Of a stretch of 18,701 bases of DNA, positions 17,503-18,701 are shown in pieces. Location of the stretch: contig JBBABP010000017.1 in the NCBI GenBank assembly GCA_041657585.1, forward strand, positions 1 through 18,701, read 5' to 3'. The notes beneath the pieces are model-generated. The model was not told the origin of the DNA and did no database searches. It saw nothing but the letters and a program-made list of their open reading frames with translations. The DNA is from JBBABP01 sp041657585. Lineage in GTDB: Bacteria; Patescibacteriota; Gracilibacteria; Absconditabacterales; Absconditicoccaceae. Numbering within the stretch: position 1 is the stretch's first letter; each line of letters starts with the position of its first letter. The translations under genes and the position numbers were made by a program.

Positions 17503-18701
17503 CAAGATTTGTTAATGGTACATTATTTGCCGTCCAATCAAGTACACGACCACCAACATATAGTAAATTTCTTTTTCATTCTCTTTTAACTACTCTATAT
17601 TCTTTCATATTATTTTCCGTTATCATTGTTTCTTTTCAGAAATTTCCATCATTACTTATTCATGATATAATTGCTTCATTTGGTTTGCTGCTTATTGCTA
17701 TAAATTCCTTTCAATTTTGGTCCACTATAAGATCTCATTTTTTTACATCAGTTCATTTTAGGTTTTCACACATTGACCGATTAAGTTTAGAAAAAGTTGG
17801 ATTATTACTTTCATTATGCAAATTTAAAACTGATTTTATTCACTTTCAAATAGTTGTTTTTGGGTGTTTAAGTAAATTGTGTGGGTTATTTCACAATGTT
17901 TTTTCTCTAAATACAAAATTATATTTATTTATTTTTTTTTCATAAGTAGTTTTTGAAGAATTAGAAAAACTTTTTACTTCTGAAACAAAATTGCTTGCTA
18001 ATTTTATAAATTTTCTAGGATATTTGATGGCAAGTCAAATAATAGGTATTTTTTGAGGCATATCCATAAGCCATTTTTTTCTCCAATTTAATCGATGGTT
18101 TTTGCTATTTACTGATCTTTTTAACACTTTATAATTATCGATCATGGTTTCTGTAAATTCAACTTTACTTTTAATATCATTCTGTTTTACCAAAAATGCT
18201 TTTCAATCTTTATCAACAGATATTTGAAATTTCTCTCATTTTCTAGATACAACAATATCTTGATTCATTATCAACGTTTTATTTAATCAAGGAATTAAGT
18301 CTCGATTTCAAAAACTAAATTTATGATTAAATAAGGTAAACACAAACATTTCTCTATCTATTTTTGGTTCGATTTCCTTTTCTGCCTTCGCAATTAATTT
18401 ATCTAATTTACTTTGATTCTCTGGTGTATTTGTATTGTCTACATCAACAAGCTCTTCTTTTTTTATTTTTTTTCCATTTTCATCTACCGCCTCTTTAGGT
18501 TCTGTTGGCTCATTTTTTTTATTTTTAGCTTCTGCATCAGCCTTAGTTTTAGCTTCTGCGTCAGCTTTATTTTTAGCTTCTGCGTCAGCCTTAGTTTTAG
18601 CTTCTGCGTCAGCTTTATTTTTAGCTTCTGCATCAGCTTTATTTTTAGCTTCTGCGTCAGCTTTATTTTTAGCTTCTGCGTCAGCTTTATTTTTAGCTTC
18701 T
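17474..18701 (-). CDS. Repeat-containing protein of unknown function (C-terminal part, runs off the window)
   Basis: About 409 residues are visible; the N-terminus lies beyond the right edge. The visible part starts with seven to eight copies of an 8-residue repeat, ADAEAKNK or ADAEAKTK, typical of a long charged alpha-helix or TolA-like rod. An acidic/basic linker (KKNEPTEPKEAVDENGKK) and two soluble segments follow, one starting near REMFVFTLFNHKFSFG and one near KGDLIVDQNGKEFIAI, the latter probably beta-rich. The last residues are VIGGSRYIL. No family is recognised and no membrane helix is seen in the visible part. The stop is created by the tandem duplication at 17457-17502; the ancestral C-terminus was probably about 14 residues longer. 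Convergent with the methylthiotransferase gene. Confidence 0.82.
18520..18701 (-). repeat. In-frame 24-bp coding repeat (7-8 copies in view)
   Basis: The plus-strand unit gcttctgcgtcagctttattt plus tta recurs with period 24, coding for eight residues on the minus strand. Two variants exist: 'ctttattttta' (Ala-Asn-type) and 'ccttagtttta' (Thr-type). They alternate as a 48-bp pair twice near 18530-18625, and then the first variant repeats alone to the window edge. This pattern suggests successive 48-bp and 24-bp duplications. The array continues beyond the window. Confidence 0.92.

Noticed and set aside
17421..17945. A 174-residue plus-strand open frame rich in Phe, Ser and Leu.
   Set aside because: It lies wholly antisense to the minus-strand repeat protein, which is open over more than 1.2 kb and uses TGA as Gly. 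Its Phe/Ser/Leu-rich content is what the complement of Lys/Asn/Glu codons gives.
18520..18701. A regularly spaced repeat array that could suggest CRISPR.
   Set aside because: The 24-bp units are directly tandem with no spacers and code in frame for an 8-residue helix repeat.
1..18701. Additional reassignment of CGA/CGG from Arg to Trp, which has been proposed for some Absconditabacteria.
   Set aside because: CGA falls where Arg is expected, for example in the radical SAM HRNRP segment (about 16588), and TGG is used normally for Trp (WNFGDG, NWFDG). CGA as Arg fits better, although a genome-wide test would be firmer.

Overview
The window comes from an AT-rich bacterial genome that reads TGA as glycine (genetic code 25). 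Every long gene is continuous only if TGA is sense. TGA then falls on invariant glycines: DKTGT, TGES and TGDG in a P-type ATPase, the GGQ motif of a release-factor-like protein, and pyruvate kinase motifs. All accepted genes end in TAA or TAG, never TGA. This code is known from the Patescibacteria (CPR) lineages Absconditabacteria (SR1) and Gracilibacteria (BD1-5/GN02), so the source is very probably one of these small, host-dependent, fermentative bacteria. Genes read with the standard code would appear shattered. No start codon is preceded by a convincing Shine-Dalgarno sequence.

Layout. 1-768 (+): the C-terminal part of an ATP-binding, winged-helix regulator with a decayed upstream remnant. 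917-2684 (-): a short MacB-type ABC permease tail relic, a small Gly/Met-rich single-pass membrane protein, and a WecA/TagO/MraY-family sugar-phosphate transferase. 2790-2870 (-): tRNA-Leu(GAG). 2871-3258: gene-free, with an inverted-repeat element, a possible promoter and a purine/pyrimidine tract. 3259-8220 (+): a single 1653-residue uncharacterised protein. 8322-9335 (+): a short pyruvate kinase lacking the C-terminal domain. 9479-11833 (-): a three-helix membrane-anchored protein with extracytoplasmic PKD-like domains. 11913-12936 (+): a UPF0489-type protein and a 69-residue unknown. 13032-17365 (+): a tight cluster of a GGQ release-factor-like protein, a P2-type cation ATPase and an MtaB-type radical SAM tRNA methylthiotransferase. 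17474-18701 (-): the C-terminal part of a protein with an 8-residue coding repeat, cut short by a 23-bp tandem duplication.

Function. The recognisable genes cover envelope glycan priming, glycolytic ATP generation, ion transport, ribosome rescue and tRNA modification. The giant protein, the PKD membrane protein and the repeat protein have no assignable job. They are the best candidates for lineage-specific biology. A roughly 50-nt leader with a hairpin is shared by the divergent PKD gene and the release-factor-like gene.
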